From positions 15,939,501-16,003,500 of the forward strand of contig CM044877.1 of the NCBI GenBank assembly GCA_024500155.1: 64,000 nt of DNA, given 5' to 3'. The DNA comes from Chenopodium formosanum. Lineage: Eukaryota > Streptophyta > Magnoliopsida > Caryophyllales > Amaranthaceae. A model generated the notes under the pieces. That model was not told the origin of the DNA, ran no database searches, and worked only from the letters and a program-made list of their open reading frames with translations. Of the stretch, positions 12,351 to 23,220 are shown piece by piece. Each line of letters begins with the position of its first letter. Position 1 is the first letter of the stretch. The position numbers and the translations under genes are program-made.

Positions 12351-12900
12351 ATTGCGACCGCCAATGCTGGTCGCAAAATATAAGGAAAATGGTCGCAAAG
12401 GCCCAGTCATTATTCAGTTGATCGCAAAAAAAAAAAAAAAAAAAATTTACGTCCACTTCGCGGTTGCAGATCAAATTACGACCGTTTTTTTATTTTCAAT
12501 GACCGTCTTTGAAGCTGACGTAATTAGTTATTTACGACAGGGAGAGAGGTCGCAATTGCTGAAAATTACGACCGTCTGGGATGGTTGCAAACGATTGGGA
12601 ACACCGATAGGGACCATGGCGGTCGCAATTCTTCAGAAAATTACGACAAGAAACGAGACGGTCGCAATTCTTCAGAAAATTACAACAAGAAAAAAGACGG
12701 TCGCAATATCTGACAATTACGACAGGCAGAAAAACGGTCGCAATTCTTCTGATAATTACGATAGGCAAAAGAACGGGCGCAATTCTTCTGAAAATTGCGA
12801 CTGGCGTGACGGTCGCAATTCATCAAATTTGCGACAGGTATAGACAGCTGCAAATATAATATGATTGCAACAATCTTGACAGTCGCAAATCTTATGTAAA
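12351..12900. repeat. Left subterminal repeat array of the CACTA element
   Basis: About ten CGGTCGCAATT or ATTACGAC units at roughly 20-45 bp steps in both orientations, clearest at 12618-12838. A poly(A) run lies near 12427-12445. The 176-residue frame across this region (12313-12843) is a translation of the repeats, not a gene. Confidence 0.75.
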
Positions 12901-13507
12901 TAGTGCAGTTTTCATATAATTACCGTTTGCATTATCTATGCCATCCTAACCTGAACCTATAACATGTTATCATATGAATTAATTTTAAAAATAATAAAAT
13001 TAAAAATAAAATGCATAATTCATGTAAATGCATTATCGATGCCATGTTCTTAGGGAGATTTTCATCTATTATGTTGACACTTTCTATTGAAAAACTCAAG
13101 AGTCATTGGGTTGTATCATTAGCTTAGGTTTGTACTTGTACTTTTTTATGAAACTAAGTCAACTCAACGCACAAATAGATCAATGAAATAGAGCAAAAAA
13201 CTAGAAAAACTCGGAAATATGAAAGACCAAATACTCAACCAGCCATAAAATTTCATGTTCCAGCAAGATTTGTAAAGCTCTATCTAAAATTAAAGATAGT
13301 CATTTCTTTGGTTGGTTACTAAGACACAAAACACTATTAAATGCTTATTTAATCTATTCAAAATATAAAAATTTCATTACATCCAAACTTAATCTCAAAA
13401 ATAATGAACTAATATAATGGCTGCGCTGTTTTTCCATCTTAAATTACCTAATTAATGCATTTTGTTTTGCTTTAATATGTTTTTTTTGTTGGATTTTACT
13501 TTCTGTT
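12901..13507. other. Non-coding interior of the CACTA element
   Basis: AT-rich, no frame or motif recognised. The last stretch before 13560 is T-rich and ends in TTTATAG, which could be a relic intron with its acceptor site in front of the kinase exon. Confidence 0.35.
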
Positions 13508-13910
13508 TTGGTTGGTTTTCCTATCATACTGTCAAATTGTAATTTTATCGAGTTTATAGAATATGCTTACACAATGCGGGTGACACTGGCGGGAAATGTT
13601 TACAGCTTTGGGGTGATTCTGCTAGAGCTGCTAACAGGAAAGCAGACATTTAGTGAGGGACATAATCGGCTAAGTGGGTTCTTAGATATTCTACATAGCC
13701 ACAAAATACGGGATCAGATTCTTAATTTAGAGTCAATCGGACATCACCATAAGTCAAAAGCTAGATGCTAGCAGTACTTAAAATTGCTCTGGCTTGCATT
13801 AACGCCTCATCAGAGGTAAGCTAAGGCCAAAGATGAAGAGTGTGCTAAGGATGATGTTGAATGCAAGATGACCACAACCTATAAGAACCCAAATTAATAA
13901 CTACAAAATT
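13508..13910 (+). pseudogene. LRR receptor-like kinase fragment, C-terminal kinase lobe
   Basis: The frame contains EYAYTMRVTLAGNVYSFG followed by VILLELLTGKQ, which is kinase subdomains VIII-IX of a plant receptor-like kinase. In the family the middle reads DVYSFG, so the usual Asp of subdomain IX is Asn here. Beyond the stop at about 13770, another frame reads AVLKIALACINASSE and then pieces like the C-terminal RPKMKSVLRMLLNA of leucine-rich-repeat kinases. The ATP-binding loop, catalytic loop and extracellular part are absent, and stops and frame changes break the rest. It lies between the two CACTA subterminal arrays, so transposon capture is the best explanation. The exact parent gene cannot be named. 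Confidence 0.75.
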
Positions 13911-14847
13911 TTGATTTGAATTAGCCAAGAAATTAAGACATCCTTAGTAATAGTTTTGTAAAATATACTTAGCTATCTTTAGACATGTCAATCACTTCTA
14001 GCACTAATTTATTTTTGATATTGTTTTTAAAAGTGAAAATTATTAGACACAAAGCAATTAGTACAACTTCATTTACGCAATGAATTTTGTTTAGCAGATG
14101 ATTATATATTGTTAACAGAATATTCTTCATTTTAACTGTATATCATAAGACACAAACTCAGCAAAACTGTATCAAATACTCAAAATTCACAGGCGCAAAA
14201 AGTGGAATCTTGTTAATATATAGGACATTTTGCAATCTGGAACAACTAACAACATTACTTGCTAACAAAAAGGGAATTTCAATGTGAAGTAGGAACATTT
14301 GAAATAGGGCAGCCATTATATTAGACATTATTTGTTGTTATTTAGTTCATATTAAACTTAATCAATTCAAGACTTACCTGACTTAACTCGACGAAAAACG
14401 GAGGAGGGAAGGAGAGAAGACGAACCCGGCAAGGCGGCGACGGTAGCCCTACAAATAGGTTCATTTATGACCCAAATTTAGGGTTTTCGCCCAAATTAAT
14501 TAAATAAATAAAAAATGCCGCGTTTTACGTGAATCCCGGTGTCGGAAAACAAGGAGGGATGGGCAGGAGGGGGAGTCGGCGACGGTGGTCCTGCTAGGGG
14601 GTTGATTTGCGACCCATTGTTAGGGTTACGAAACAAAGTAACGAAATAAAAAAAATTAAGATAGCCTACCGAGTGCAACGTCGCCGGCCGGAGAATGCTC
14701 GTCGGAGGGAAGAATGGGTGGAGTAGCGGCCGTTTTCGCCTTCTTCTCTTCGTTGTTTCCCTGTTTCCCCTTCTTCTTTGTTTCTTCTTTCCCCTTCCCC
14801 TTGCAAATGAAAATACCACGATATATTTTTAATTTCTTTTAAAACAA
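13911..14847. other. CACTA interior with a duplicated GC-rich segment
   Basis: 13911-14370 is AT-rich with nothing recognised. 14380-14470 and 14530-14640 are related GC-richer segments sharing ACGGTGG/ACGGTAG and a GGG-TTT-GCC context. On the minus strand the first ends GTTAAGTCAGGTAAGT, which looks like a splice donor, so a captured first exon is possible. The minus-strand frames at 14496-14881 overlap each other and show no known domain. Confidence 0.35.
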
Positions 14848-15072
14848 TTACGACCGGTTCTACGACTGTCAGACCGGTCATAATTATTTTTCTAAAAAAA
14901 AATTAATCACATAATTTCAACGACTGGCGCAGCGGCCGCAAAAAATGAAAAAAACGGTCGCAATTATAGAATTTCACGACAGGCTTTTTAACGGTCGTAA
15001 TTAATAAGAATTGTGACCATTTTTTTAACAATTGCAATAAAACGGTCGTAAAATCACCGAATTTTAGTAGTG
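14848..15072. repeat. Right subterminal repeats and terminus of the CACTA
   Basis: Contains at least six ACGGTCGTAAT or TTACGACCG-type units, several arranged as inverted pairs. It ends in TAGTAGTG at 15065-15072, the complement of the CACTACTA terminus. A 3-bp target duplication would begin with CAA at 15073, but the left side is not available to check it. Confidence 0.8.
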
Positions 15073-15074
15073 CA

Positions 15075-15739
15075 AGGAAAACTTCATCGTCGCCTCGCTT
15101 AAGCATCTCGAGTTCACGTAAAGTTGATTTGAACTCTACGTTACTCTCATATTGGGTGATGAAAGCCGAAACTACATCTTCCCATGTTGTTTTGAATTTT
15201 GCACCTAGCCCATAGTACCACTCTCTCGCGGATGGGTCTAGAGATAAAGGGAAAGTCAAAGCGTAAAGCTTAGGACCAACTCCCTTTAATGTCATGATGC
15301 TAGTAAAACACATTAAATGATTTTTAGGATTATTGGTGACCTTGAATATTTGCAAGTCCGTAGCTACGAATTTTTCCGGTAAAGCAAGTCCTGTAGGAGG
15401 AGCAAACTTTTTTGCGTCGAAATACTTGTTCCCCATTGTGGAACGAAGAACAAGTTTCTGCAACGAATTTTCTTTGATGGTTAATTCCTCCACCTTTTGT
15501 TGCAAGGCCGAAGTTTTGACTTTTTTCTTTTCAGCCTTTTCAAGTTTCTTAATCCTTCTCTCCTCGTTCTCTTGAGCCTTTTCTTCTTTCAAACGAGCAA
15601 TCTCTTCTTGGATTTGCTCTATGGTTGACATCGTTGTTGGACTAGAGCTAGTTGTTGAGGGAAGGTGGTTTAATTTGAAAGGGGTGAATTGTTTGAGGGT
15701 AAACGTAGAATGCAAGCACCCGGGATTCTTCGTTCCCAA
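15075..15739 (-). pseudogene. gag of Tat-like Ty3 element E, interrupted by the CACTA
   Basis: Minus-strand frame of about 220 gag residues before the CACTA boundary. From the N-terminus: a proline/serine-rich start, a Lys/Glu-rich coiled coil (EEIARLKEEKAQENEERR), then the gag core with ALTFPLSLDPSAREWYYGL and TTWEDVVSAFITQY. The core matches the gag of element C (VFPLSLEH; TWEDVTKSFMNRY), so this is a Tat-type capsid protein that would form the particle around the RNA. After residue about 222 the frame runs into CACTA DNA. The remaining gag and pol are not visible. The ATG at 15739 or a Met at about 15630 could be the start. Confidence 0.8.
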
Positions 15740-16654
15740 GCTTGGAAACCGAACCTAAAAGAAGTACGAATGGATAAGTAAATCGATACGCTTGTTTAGA
15801 AGACAAAGAAAGAAGAAAGAAAAGACGCAAGCAAGATGCATTCGAATGGGTAACATCACCTTTAAACAATTATTTAATAAAGATATCGTTTTAACGAGCG
15901 AATTGTTCTTGAAAGAATCAAAAGGACTCATAACAGTAGGTGCGCGCAAGTAACTAGGTTGCACGCGGAAGGCGCGCACATCCCTAGCTCTTTTGCTGGT
16001 AGTGGTGCGCAACTCAATGAGTGCGCACTACCTGTTGTGAGTTTTTTTTTTGTTCAAGCAGTTTTTTTTTGTTTTGTATTTCATTTTTTACTTTTTTTTG
16101 TTTTTTTTTTTATGTTAGCCCTCAAATACGACTCAATTACGAAGGGAAAACTTCATAATTGGGAACCTAATCCAAAATAAAAGAAAGAAAAAAATATCCT
16201 AAACACGTCACATATAGTCATGTAATCACATAAGCATACAATAAGCCAAGGTTCACACAATGCATTTCTAAGGTCGTAAACTTGGGTGTCCAAAGGTACC
16301 ATATTTTAAGGAACGATGCACAAATCAATCACTCAACGTGCTGACTCATAACATAGCCTTCCCAACATTTTGTTTGCAATATGCGTGAGATGATTATTAT
16401 TGATATCAGGATAAAAGTCTAGTGTTGGCAACCCCTAGTCAATGAGCCAATCCCCAAAGGTTATAGTGTGCTATGATTATGCATGATGCAATGTTGCTTG
16501 TTTTGTTTTTACTATTGTGAAAAGGAAAGATATTATGCGTTCAAGTCTCTCTCTCTAACTAGAGATTATCTAAGTTAACTCTCGTTACAACTAACCCGTA
16601 GGCAACCTAGCGTTGGAAATATTGGACCATAACCAAAAAATTAATCTTGTAACC
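15740..16654 (-). other. 5' leader of element E
   Basis: Non-coding, between the E primer-binding site and gag. It has T-rich runs near 16040-16115. The part 16250-16310 (AAAGGTACCAT) resembles leaders of C and D. It also holds a GC-rich palindromic island at 15936-16034, annotated separately. Confidence 0.6.
15936..16034. repeat. GC-rich palindromic island in the E leader
   Basis: Several TGCGCGCA, GCGCGCAC and GTGCGCA(C) units. 15998-16010 and 16021-16034 form an inverted pair (GGTAGTGGTGCGC with GTGCGCACTACC). The same kind of sequence occurs in the E LTR at 17658-17710. Confidence 0.7.
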
Positions 16655-16679
16655 TGTAAGTCCCCTGTAGAGTCGCCAC
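16655..16679 (-). promoter_or_regulatory. Primer-binding site of element E
   Basis: The minus strand reads AGTGGCGACTCTACAGGGGA right after the LTR end CCTTACA. It resembles the primer-binding sites of C, D and A (GGCGACTCCACTGGGGA). Confidence 0.7.
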
Positions 16680-17605
16680 TGTAAGGAGGGTGTTCCCATT
16701 GTAGGGGATCTTTCTCCTTAAATGCACATGGCCCTTTAAAAGCCTAGGACTTTACACTTGTTAGGGTGTATTAGGATATGAATTCCTGACTGTTTGGGGG
16801 ACCTTGAATGAGAATGGATCCTATCATCACGCTTTTTTGTAAGGAAAAAGTAGGAGTCGCCAATGAGTTTTAGGAAAACTCATAAACCTCATTCATGTAT
16901 TTCTCCCAAGTAGAGTTCAAGGGATAGTTAGCACAAATCGTAAGTTTACCCATGCCCAAATTGGTCTACATAATAAACCAGAAATGAGTTCGGGAGCGAG
17001 GGTACTAAAATAACGTTCCCTTTTAGGGGGAATCGCCATCTTAGCCCTAGTACGGTCTCTACTTGCTCTTCATTTTTCACAATTTCATCACCAAACAATA
17101 TAGGCAACGTGATACCTAAAACTAAGTTAGTTAATTTTATTTACACACGTCAATCACGTAGGAATTACATTGCAAGAGTTGTTATTCTTATTTAATCAAT
17201 ATTCGTGAAAAAAACAAAAATAAACAAGATTCGCCTTGACTTAAGTGATCAATCAATAATTAATTATTCAATTCTATTCTTTATTTAACGCAAGATACTA
17301 TGTGAAATTATTAATTAAAAGTTTGGTTAAAGTGATCAAACAACACTAATTAATTAATTAAAGTTATTTTAAACAAGAAAAATAAAGTGATTGATCTAAG
17401 TGCTCAGGAATTTACAACTTCTTTTTGCTAGATGTTTGTTTAGAACACTTATGGAATCCCTCTTGTTCGGGAACCTCCTCCCTAGTAACAAGTATTAAAG
17501 GGGATGAGTGTTTAGGACAAGAGGGTCTGGTAGTTCACAAGTTGACAAAGTTTCTTCTAGAGTTTTAGCTTAATTTATGTGTATTTGAACCTCGTATTAA
17601 GCCCC

Positions 17606-17613
17606 TATTTATA
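17606..17613 (-). promoter_or_regulatory. TATA box of the E LTR
   Basis: TATAAATA on the minus strand, upstream (minus sense) of the transcribed LTR part and primer-binding site. Confidence 0.55.
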
Positions 17614-17657
17614 GGGAATGGGTACGTTTAGGGTTTTGAATATTCTGCCGTAGCAGG

Positions 17658-17690
17658 TGTAGCGCGCATTTGAATGGGATGCGTGCTACA
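17658..17690. repeat. Inverted repeat in the E LTR
   Basis: TGTAGCGCGCAT (17658-17669) pairs with ATGCGTGCTACA (17679-17690), 11 of 12 positions, loop of 9. It lies just upstream of the minus-strand TATA box. Confidence 0.75.
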
Positions 17691-18064
17691 AACCATCACA
17701 AGTGAATTAGTTGCGCTGCTGTGGGCAGCACAACTGATAGTCTTGCACGTAGTATTATGGTGAGATTCGATTTTATATTTTTATGAAATTCTGAATCTTC
17801 CGCAAGCGCATCACCAGCGCGACTCATTATAGTGCGAGCGGATTTCTTGGCGGAAGCATTGATTTTTAACCTAAACGCCTCTAAATCCGTCATTTTTCGG
17901 TTTTAAGCTCAGACTTAAGCTTAACTATGATCGGGCTTAGTTAATCGGACCTTAATGGATTTCTTGGCGGAAGCATTGATTTTGAAAATTGAAGAAGAAC
18001 AAAGAGAATTCAGTGGAGGAACATATCAAAGAGGCTGAAGACTTGGCGGCTGGAACTGTGGAAT

Positions 18065-19205
18065 ATGAGGGGGGAAGACGATCCAATGGAGGAAACTGTT
18101 ATGGATGATCAATCAGAGCTTGAGGCTCAAGCAGGAAGGTATGTGGATGGTCATAGAATTGATTTGTCTTGGTGTAGGAAGGCTAGATTTTCGGAATTTT
18201 TGGATTTAATTTAGTTCCAAGGGTGGGAGTTTTTACTGTCTAGAGCATTGAACAATTGCATGTATCCAATTGTTATGAATGAATTTCGTCAAAATTTTCA
18301 AGTGAAACAAGGGGTAATTTCAAGTGAAGTGAATGAAATAAAATTTAAATTTGATATGGAAACCCTAGGCAAAATTCTAAAAGTTCCAACTGAGGGGTAT
18401 GAGACTTATGTGAAGGGTAAATCCACTATGAAGGTAGGAAACTTCCTAGAAGGTGACATTGTTGAGTTTCTAGGAGGAATGAGAGGGAAGAACACCATGA
18501 GTCACAATAATCTGACCCCCTTGAACAAGCTTTTGTTTAATTTGGTGAAGAAAACAATCATGCCTAGAACTAAAAAGAAAAGGATAGCATGTTTAATGGA
18601 TATGGTTGTCATTTTTTGTTTATAAAAAAAAGATTAAAATCAATTTTCCTTCACTCATTAACAACATCTGGCTCACTGTGTTTCTAGTAAGAACAAAGTG
18701 GGTTATGGAGCCATTTTATCCACTGTGTTTGAAGCACTTGGGGTAATTCTAAAAGGGAATTATGGTGCTCTAGAAGAAAAGCCAGAGAATGTGATTAATG
18801 AAGAAACTGTGCTAGGTATTAGCCTAGAACTCGTGAATGGGAAAGTACACAAGGTTGAGGAAAACAAAGAAAAGAAAGCCACTGCTAGTGGAAAGAGGAA
18901 AAAAGGAGCTGCCTCTGGCGAGTAATTGAGGAAGAGCAGAAGGATGTCAGAAAGTACTCTCCCTCAAACGAGCGTGGAAAAACCTTTGGAGTTGGATACT
19001 GATGACAACGTGCTTGAAGGGTAGGTGTCTGAGCTTACTGACAGAGCTGACGTTCTTGAGAAACAACTCAAATAGGCTATGGGAAAAATACAGAAGCTGG
19101 AGAGAGGAGTACAGGGACTTGAAAAGAGACTTAGGGAACAAAAGGTGGAGTTCCAGAAGGCTAACAAGAACTTGGAAGATAAACTAGAAGTTAGTGTATA
19201 TTGAG
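18065..19205 (+). pseudogene. Sirevirus env-like ORF, broken
   Basis: A plus-strand frame from about 18065 to 18625 has one stop at 18212-18214. It contains ALNNCMYPIVMNEFRQNFQV, then a Lys-rich end (IMPRTKKKRIACLMDMVV). This resembles the domain often labelled putative plant transposon protein. It continues after a frameshift at 18698-18925 with a Lys/Glu-rich tail. From 19000 to 19200 comes a heptad-like coiled coil (VSELTDRADVLEKQLK and KIQKLERGVQGLEKRL). A second frameshift sits in the G-run at about 18068-18074, with more coding-like sequence upstream. Its place just before a Sirevirus polypurine tract and LTR matches the env-like gene of SIRE-type elements. Function in those elements is unproven. 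Confidence 0.65.
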
Positions 19206-19880
19206 CATCAAAAGGAGGATAACAAGAAGATATTGGAGTTTCTTTAGAGTTACTAGTTTATATCCCTCAAGTTAGCCTAGCCTAGCCTTAATCCTTTCCT
19301 TTGTTGTCTTAGTCATGAACATATTCAGTTTTATTTTGTTAAAATTTGAAAGATTTTGGGTTTGTAACTGAATTAAGCAGGATTATCTTTTGTTTTTAAT
19401 AAATATTTGGAACTTGGCATATACATGTGTGTTTTGTATGATATGAAAGTTTATGCAGGAAAGTGGAACTAACTAAAGGGGATTTAGTAGCGCTGCCTTC
19501 AGTTTCCCACACTTGATGAATTGTTTGTGGGGTTGTGGCTAGATGCTTAATAAACTTGAAGTGTAGAAATTTTGTATAATGCTAAAAGGGGGAAAAGAAG
19601 AAGCAAACTTAAAAGCTGAAGTTGTTCTGGGTTCTAGTTGATAAAGTATAAGAAGTTTCCTGATGCTGCTGCGTTTTAGTTTAGTTTAAAGTTTTTGTTC
19701 TGTTTTTTTTTTATTTTTGTTCTGTATTTATTTTTGTTTTGTTTTTATGCTCTGTTTATTTTTTATTTGTTCTTTGAAGTTTTATGTTTGTTTAGTTTTA
19801 TGTCAATAAACCAAAAATACAAAAATACGACCTTCTATAAGATTTAACTTTTCTAGAAGTTTGCTAAAGTTTGTCATTAT
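19206..19880 (+). other. 3' untranslated region of the Sirevirus
   Basis: T-rich, non-coding, with many GTTTT runs near 19680-19800. It leads into the polypurine tract. Confidence 0.55.
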
Positions 19881-19896
19881 CAAAAAGGAGGAAATT
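19872..19896 (+). promoter_or_regulatory. Sirevirus polypurine tract
   Basis: TGTCATTATCAAAAAGGAGG followed by AAATT. Sireviruses carry a conserved TGTCATCATCAAAAAGGGGG at this place, so this is a lineage-level match with two or three changes. Confidence 0.75.
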
Positions 19897-20699
19897 TGTT
19901 GAAGCTTAAAGGTTTTGATGATGATGATGAACTTAAAACAAAGCAAACTTCAAACTAATAAGAGTTCACTAAGTGTTGTGACTAGAACAGGCAAAGTTGA
20001 CTTTGAAAGTGGAAGAGTAACCTAGCTATGAAGACTCATAGGAGAGCTCAAGGAAAGTTAAGGAAGATAGAAGAAGATTTCCCTCACAGGAACTAACTAG
20101 GTTCTCTACTTGAAGAAAGCAAGTTAAAGAGTTGACTTGGTCTGCGTTGAAGACAGCAAGTTCTGGAAGAACTTGACCTGCGAAGTTCCACTTCAGAACT
20201 GGAAAGCAAAGCAGGAACTTAGTCCTGAACTGCGTGAAGCCCAAGTATTCTACATTACAGAATATTAGCGCAGCAATTTAGTTTTGTTAAGTTATTATCT
20301 TTTAGATTTGCTGTAAATATGTTAAGTAAGTTTACACATGAGACTTATTAGAAATGTGACAAAAAGCTTGGCAAGCTTCTTAGAATAAGAAAGTTTAAAA
20401 AGATAAGTTTTTAGGAAAATATTTTCTAAAAAGATTTATTTCTTAAAAAACCGACTATAAAAAAGATATTATTCTTTTTGATAATTTATCTTTGATAAGT
20501 TTTCTAAAAGATTTTCCTTAAAATGGATTTACTTAAAATCGTGTTTTAGGATTTTGGTAAAATAACATATCTATCTTTTGAAAACCCTACTTTCTATATA
20601 AGCAAGTTTTGTATAAATTGTAGAATTCCTAATTCATTATTTTCTGTGAGTTTATGCGTGAAGAAATCGAAGTGTGCTTAATTGTTGTTCGTCTCAACT
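19897..20699 (+). repeat. 3' LTR of the Sirevirus
   Basis: Starts TGTTGAAGC after the polypurine tract. It has TATATAAG at 20595-20602 and ends near GTCTCAAC at 20691-20698, where Copia RT of another element begins on the opposite strand. About 0.8 kb. The exact right end is uncertain by a few bases. Confidence 0.65.
20595..20602 (+). promoter_or_regulatory. TATA box of the Sirevirus LTR
   Basis: CTATATAAGCAAG context near the LTR end, about 100 bp before its right boundary. Confidence 0.5.
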
Positions 20700-21976
20700 A
20701 ACATCCTCTTTGAGATCTCCATGCAAAAATACATTATTGATGTCCAATTGATGCAACGACCATTTATTTACAGCAGCCAGAGACAGAATGCATCTGACTG
20801 TAGACATCTTGACAACAGGAGAGAAGGTTTCCCCGAAATCTATCCCAAATTTCTGAGTAAACTCTTTAGCAACAAGCATTGACTTGTACCTCTCTAAAGT
20901 CCCATCAGCCTTTCACTTCAGTTTGTATACCCACTTACATCCAATAGCCTTTTTGGATGGTGAAAGAGGAACTACTTCCCAAGTACACTTCTTCTCAAAA
21001 GTTGTTGTTTCATTGTCCATAGCTTTCACCCAATTAGGATCCTAAGAAGCTTCAAGATATGAGACAGGTTCCACCAGACTAAAGGAATGTGTTAAGAGAG
21101 CTTTAGAGGCAGAAGGAAGAGAATCAAAGGACACCATATTACATTTATGAAGTTGAGAAGTATAACACTTGTAATCTTTCATCCAAGAGGGTGGGTTAGT
21201 AGGTCTGAAAGATTGTCTAGGCTAAATAGATTGTTGTTGTTGAGTATGCAAAATAGGAGGAGTAGAAGAAAGAGAGCTAGAGGTTGACTCTGAAGTACTA
21301 TCTTCATGAGAAATAGAATTAGAATGCAGAAAAGAAGAATTTGGTGAAGGAAGAGGAGAAGGTGGAGGTAATGGTGTGTGGTTAGGAAAAGAATCAAGAT
21401 CATATGTGAAATTTATTGTGTCTTTGGGAAGATATATAGCAGGAGAAAGATGATTGGCTTCCTTGTAATGAAAAGGAAAGTGATGTTCATGAAACACCAC
21501 ATGTTTGGTAATATGGATCTTGTAAGTGCGCAAATCAAGCACCTTATATCCTTTATAGTGGCCAATAAACATACAAGCAGTAGCCCTGTCACCACATTTG
21601 GTTCTATGAACCTGTGATGTTGAATAGAAACAAAGACAACAAAAAGATCTTAGTATGTCAAGGGATGCTGGAATATTATGGAGTTTTTTAAAAGGTTTGT
21701 AGTAGTTAATGTTATTAAGTGTCATTCTCTTTACCAAGTAAGCTGCGCATAGAACAATATCACCCCAAAACCTCCTCGGCAGCTTAGATTGAAAGCCAAG
21801 AGCCCTGGCTGTCTTCAATAGGTGCCTGTGTTTGCGTTCAACAACTCCATTCTGTTGTGGAGTGTCAGAACAGCTTGTCCGATGAATAATGCCATTTGTA
21901 ATATAGAATTGCTTCATAGGACCCTCAGTTAGCTCCAAAGCATTTCAGACCATACACCCAAAATTTTAGAGTCAAA
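20700..21976 (-). pseudogene. Copia pol fragment: integrase and RT N-terminus
   Basis: On the minus strand, 21222-21938 encodes the C-terminal part of Copia integrase: TSCSDTPQQNGVVERKHRHL carries the last catalytic Glu, followed by LPRRFWGDIVLCAAYLV and ATACMFIGHYKGYKV. After a Ser/Pro-rich linker, reading through stops, RT begins with a KAIGCKWVYKLK-like motif at about 20930. It continues at 20694-20879 with FGIDFGETFSPVVKMSTVR and LHQLDINNVFLHGDLKEDV. RT is cut by the Sirevirus LTR at about 20700, well before the YxDD site. The integrase is cut at 21976 by another insertion, so the first two catalytic Asp residues are absent. It is dead, with clear shifts (for example near 21935). Confidence 0.85.
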
Positions 21977-23220
21977 TTGTAACACCCTAGAAATTCCTTT
22001 CTTTTGAAATACCTGTTTTACCCTGTTTAAAACTTTAAATTGGAATATCTAAGACATTACCGTCACCGTGAAAATGGTTAAGGCAACTATCAAAGACACA
22101 CATCGGAAGACTAATTTCAAAACAATTCAAAATAAGTCAACTTGAAAAGTCAATCAACGAAAGTAAAGTCAAACAAAAGTCAAACGAAGTATTATCTAAT
22201 CAACCTACAACTTGGAACCATTATAGGCCCTTATTAAAACAAAACCGAACTCAAAACCCTTTTTTGTTAGTCACACATAATAATAAAATCATAAATAAAT
22301 AAAGCAATAACACATTCACATACTTATAGAAACTAGCATGATTCGCTCTTCACTCATGCCGATTTATGAAAACTGTTCATCACCTGAAAAGTTTATCTCT
22401 ACTTGTTTCCACTACTCTCCAGTAAAAATGGGTCATCATAGGGCCAAGATAAAGACAAGGCCAACAAACACACAAAACACACACAACCAGCAAAGCTGAA
22501 TACATAAGCGTGGTTAACACACTAACATATAATTTCCTATCAACACACAAGTTACCTCGTTACACCAGTTTTTCAAGCATACAACATTCAATAAAATTTC
22601 TCACTAGACACTACATAATTTATTTAATGTTGACTACGCATCGAACGGGTTTCCCACTCAACCTCCCCCAAATAAATTGAGGTTACTGACACGAGAGCTG
22701 ACCATGCCATCATCAAAACCACTCATAGGTGGCGGAATTCCTGCGCATAATAATAATAAAAGGAATTTACAGCGTTCTGTACTCCAGTAGAAGTTATGAT
22801 CAAATATAAGTCACATAACTCCCCCCATATGTTCATACTCAAGGTGTATACGTTCTAAGAGTTTTGGTGCTTAATCTATTTCACTTTACATTATTTACAG
22901 ATTATTAAACTTGGTGATGACTCTCAAACCATAATCATTCAATCAACAATAATTATTCAAACAATCAAATATACCAATTTAATTCTTGAATAATTAGTGA
23001 CCACATAATATTTAATGTTGAATCCTTTTTAATTCTACCTCGGTGTCAATGACACCTTAAACGCATATAGCGCCACAAATCTTAGGCCAATTGACCATAT
23101 TGGTATAAAAATTAATACCCTTGTGACAGATTCGTATAAAAATTATTGTCGGCGACATATTGGTATAAAAGTAAATAGTTGACGACATATTGGTATACAA
23201 ATTAACAAGGTGTAACATTC
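21977..23220. repeat. Unidentified inserted repeat, possibly an LTR
   Basis: Begins TGTAACACCC directly at the break in the Copia integrase and could end at GGTGTAACA near 23218. These look like LTR-type termini, but no target duplication, primer-binding site or polypurine tract confirms it. The Copia integrase does not resume at the right edge. No coding frame. Confidence 0.35.
23094..23210 (+). repeat. Four loose copies of a GACATATTGGTATAAAA word
   Basis: GACCATATTGGTATAAAA, GACAGATTCGTATAAAA, GACATATTGGTATAAAA and GACATATTGGTATACAA at steps of about 30-40 bp. Confidence 0.6.

Larger units (their letters stand above)
12351..15072. mobile_element. CACTA transposon fragment with a captured kinase exon
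   Basis: The right end reads, on the minus strand, CACTACTAAAATTCGGTGA from 15072 inward, the terminal motif of CACTA (En/Spm) elements. Both sides hold many subterminal GGTCGCAATT / TTACGACCG units (12351-12900 and 14848-15072), as CACTA transposases require. No transposase frame is visible. The left terminus is missing because element D's LTR begins at 12350. The right flank is element E's gag, so the CACTA inserted into E. A kinase fragment at 13508-13910 lies inside. Confidence 0.75.
16680..17990 (-). repeat. 5' LTR of element E (right end uncertain)
   Basis: The minus-strand end at 16680 is firm because the primer-binding site abuts it. A minus-strand TATAAATA lies at 17606-17613. The outer end is not clear: a 27-bp word beginning GGATTTCTTGGCGGAAGC occurs at 17841 and again at 17954, so the edge may have been rearranged. 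I place it near 17990, where the Sirevirus coding relic begins. Confidence 0.5.

Noticed and set aside
12313..12843. A 176-residue open frame with repeated motifs
   Set aside because: It begins in a Ty3 LTR and runs through CACTA subterminal repeats; the repeated peptide is only the translated DNA repeat.
13508..13910. A functional receptor kinase gene
   Set aside because: Only part of the kinase lobe is present, with stops, no catalytic loop and no extracellular domain.
14496..14881. Arg/Lys-rich minus-strand frames
   Set aside because: Two overlapping frames in different phases with no domain; they reflect a GC-rich and purine-rich stretch of the CACTA interior.
21977..23220. A confirmed solo LTR
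   Set aside because: The termini look LTR-like, but no target duplication was found and the split Copia gene does not resume on the right.
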